Assembly (NCBI GenBank): GCA_026991575.1 | Contig: JALXBF010000105.1 | Location: forward strand, 1-64,000 | DNA: 64,000 nucleotides | Reading direction: 5' to 3' | From: Planctomycetota bacterium | GTDB taxonomy: Bacteria > Planctomycetota > Planctomycetia > JALXBF01 | Shown: one piece after another, positions 62,819 to 64,000 of the stretch | Numbering within the stretch: the stretch's first letter is position 1 | How the letters are laid out: every line of letters starts with the position of its first letter | The notes under the pieces: model-generated | The model's database searches: none | The model's input: only the letters and a program-made list of their open reading frames with translations | Told to the model about the DNA's origin: nothing | Position numbers and translations under genes: made by a program

Positions 62819-64000
62819 ATGAGCCACTGGTGGCGGTTCTCCGGCCCGGGCGAGCTGATCTTCGGCTGCGGGTGCTTGAGTGAACTGGGTGAGTTGATCG
62901 AGCGGCACCACTGGTCGTACGTTCTGGTGGTAAGCGATCGGAAGTTGGCAGAGGTGGGCATCACGGACCGGGTGGTTGCCGCCTGTCGCCCCGCCCACCG
63001 GGTGGACGTGTTCGATCGAGGCCGGCCGGAGCCACCGATCAGTCTGGCAACCGAACTGGCCGATCTGGTCGCGGTCGAGCAGCCGGATGTGCTCATCGGT
63101 GTCGGCGGCGGCAGCAACATCGATCTGGCCAAGAGTGCCGCGTTGCTTGCGCGGTACGGCGCTCCGATCGACAACTACCTCGGTGACAGCAAGGTGCCCG
63201 GTCCCATCTTGCCGGTGATCGGGGTGCCGACGACGGCCGGCACAGGCAGCGAGGTGTCCTGCGCGGCCGTGCTCACCGACGAAGCCAAGCGGATGAAAGT
63301 GGCGATCCTCAGCCGCTACCTGCGGCCCGTGGCCGCCGTCGTTGACCCGGAGCTGACGCGCAGCTGCCCGCCGCGAGTCACCGGTGATGCTGGCATCGAC
63401 GCCCTGGCGCACGCCATCGAAGCCTACACGGCCATCGATTACCGCGACTTCACGCCCGAAGAACCCACCGTCTACCAGGGTGCGTTTCCGATGACAGATC
63501 TGCTGGCCGAGAAGGCCATCGAGCTCATCGGCCGGTACCTAGTACGGGCCTACCAGAACGGCGACGACATGGAAGCGCGCGAAGGGATGGCCCTGGCTGC
63601 GACGCTTGCCGGGTTAGCGTTCTCAAATGCATGCGTTGGTATCGTGCATGCGATGGAGTATCCGGTCGGCGGTGCCGTGCACTGCTCGCATGGCTGCGGC
63701 AACGGCATCCTGCTGCCGCATGCGATGCGGTTCAACCTGGAGGCCCGTCGCGAACGGTTTGCCAGAATCGCCCACCTGCTCGGTGCTGCCGGTCCAGACA
63801 CACCCGTTAACGAGGCTGCCGAAGCGGCGATCGCCGCGGTCGAAAAGCTGCGCGATGCCGTGGGCATTCCGGCTCGGTTGCGCGAGGTGGGCGTGAAGCG
63901 CGAACAGTTAAACGAGTTTGCGGTCAAAGCGTACGCCATCCAGCGCGTCATCCGGCTGAATCCCCGCCCGGTACGCGGCCAAGACCTGTTGGCCATCTAC
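62819..64000 (+). CDS. Iron-containing alcohol dehydrogenase (3' end beyond window)
   Basis: 394 residues are visible and the frame is still open at the right edge; the end (NPRPVRGQDLLAIY) looks within about 10-20 residues of the normal C-terminus. Marks of the group III Fe-ADH family: DVLIGVGGGSNIDLAKSAALL (about 97-117, NAD loop), GVPTTAGTGSEVS, TGDAGIDALAHAIEAYTA (metal-binding Asp/His) and GIVHAMEYPVGGAVHCSHGCGNGILLPHAM (metal-binding His residues). It oxidises or reduces an alcohol/aldehyde with NAD(P). The substrate is unknown. It follows the Tat-exported propeller gene by 6 bases. Confidence 0.93.
   Translation, partial: MSHWWRFSGPGELIFGCGCLSELGELIERHHWSYVLVVSDRKLAEVGITDRVVAACRPAHRVDVFDRGRPEPPISLATELADLVAVEQPDVLIGVGGGSNIDLAKSAALLARYGAPIDNYLGDSKVPGPILPVIGVPTTAGTGSEVSCAAVLTDEAKRMKVAILSRYLRPVAAVVDPELTRSCPPRVTGDAGIDALAHAIEAYTAIDYRDFTPEEPTVYQGAFPMTDLLAEKAIELIGRYLVRAYQNGDDMEAREGMALAATLAGLAFSNACVGIVHAMEYPVGGAVHCSHGCGNGILLPHAMRFNLEARRERFARIAHLLGAAGPDTPVNEAAEAAIAAVEKLRDAVGIPARLREVGVKREQLNEFAVKAYAIQRVIRLNPRPVRGQDLLAIY

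Noticed and set aside
1..64000. CRISPR arrays, insertion sequences, prophage, rRNA and tRNA genes
   Set aside because: No regular repeat arrays, transposase or phage structural motifs, and no tRNA T-loop or rRNA core sequence could be seen by eye; a covariance-model scan could still find a tRNA.

Overview
The window is high-GC bacterial DNA that fits a planctomycete (Planctomycetota), most likely a Gemmata-type lineage. The basis is the gene mix: a Ser/Thr kinase-WD40 receptor preceded by an ECF-type sigma factor, a PA14/multi-c-heme/propeller protein, secreted NHL-type propellers, methanopterin-type C1 genes in a bacterium, and many large secreted proteins of unknown role. The taxonomic call is inference; there is no rRNA or tRNA gene that I can recognise. 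No mobile element, CRISPR array or prophage is visible.

Layout. (1) 1-6195, minus strand: a TolQ/ExbB-type proton channel operon. It encodes a terpene-cyclase-fold secreted protein, a TonB-shaped one-TM protein, ExbB, two different ExbDs and an FHA/TM protein that runs off the left edge. (2) 6451-8183, minus: trpS behind a site-2-type intramembrane protease. (3) 8435-12507, plus: DUF447 protein, beta-RFAP synthase (mptG), an RmlD-like SDR and a PabB-like enzyme. This is a compact tetrahydromethanopterin-precursor operon in which pabB makes the 4-aminobenzoate consumed by mptG. (4) 12607-25214, minus: a complete Tad/Flp pilus locus (Flp pilin, prepilin peptidase, TadE, CpaB, secretin, CpaE/TadZ, TadA, TadB, TadC, a lipoprotein, an extra AAA+ ATPase and a TadD-like TPR lipoprotein). 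Upstream lie a 656-aa very acidic secreted protein with its own terminator and a divergent second Flp-like pilin. (5) 27964-32726, minus: a HemL-like aminotransferase behind a three-domain lysophospholipid acyltransferase/acyl-ACP synthetase (Aas type). (6) 32894-35475, plus: an orphan two-domain ABC permease overlapping rmlD. (7) 35472-37117, minus: purN and trxB. (8) 37437-40273, plus: MoaD-like protein, aldehyde:ferredoxin oxidoreductase-type tungsto/molybdo-enzyme and MobA. (9) 40295-44579, minus: ECF sigma factor and kinase-WD40 pair. (10) 44749-46032, plus: serS. (11) 46208-52958: divergent NHLRC2-like thioredoxin/NHL lipoprotein and a 1415-aa penta-heme PA14/propeller protein. (12) 53073-54323: GT-C glycosyltransferase. 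(13) 54692-58990, minus: a 1432-aa orphan. (14) 59203 to the end: ispG, Mut7-C nuclease-like protein, a small conserved-looking protein, a Tat-exported propeller, and an iron alcohol dehydrogenase that runs off the right edge.

Main points of interest are the methanopterin-precursor operon with an unassigned SDR, the channel operon with a possible TonB analogue, the Tad locus accessories (AAA+ ATPase, acidic protein, second pilin), the penta-heme protein and the 1432-aa orphan. Starts were moved inward from the longest frame wherever a ribosome-binding site and the signal peptide or conserved N-terminus supported it.
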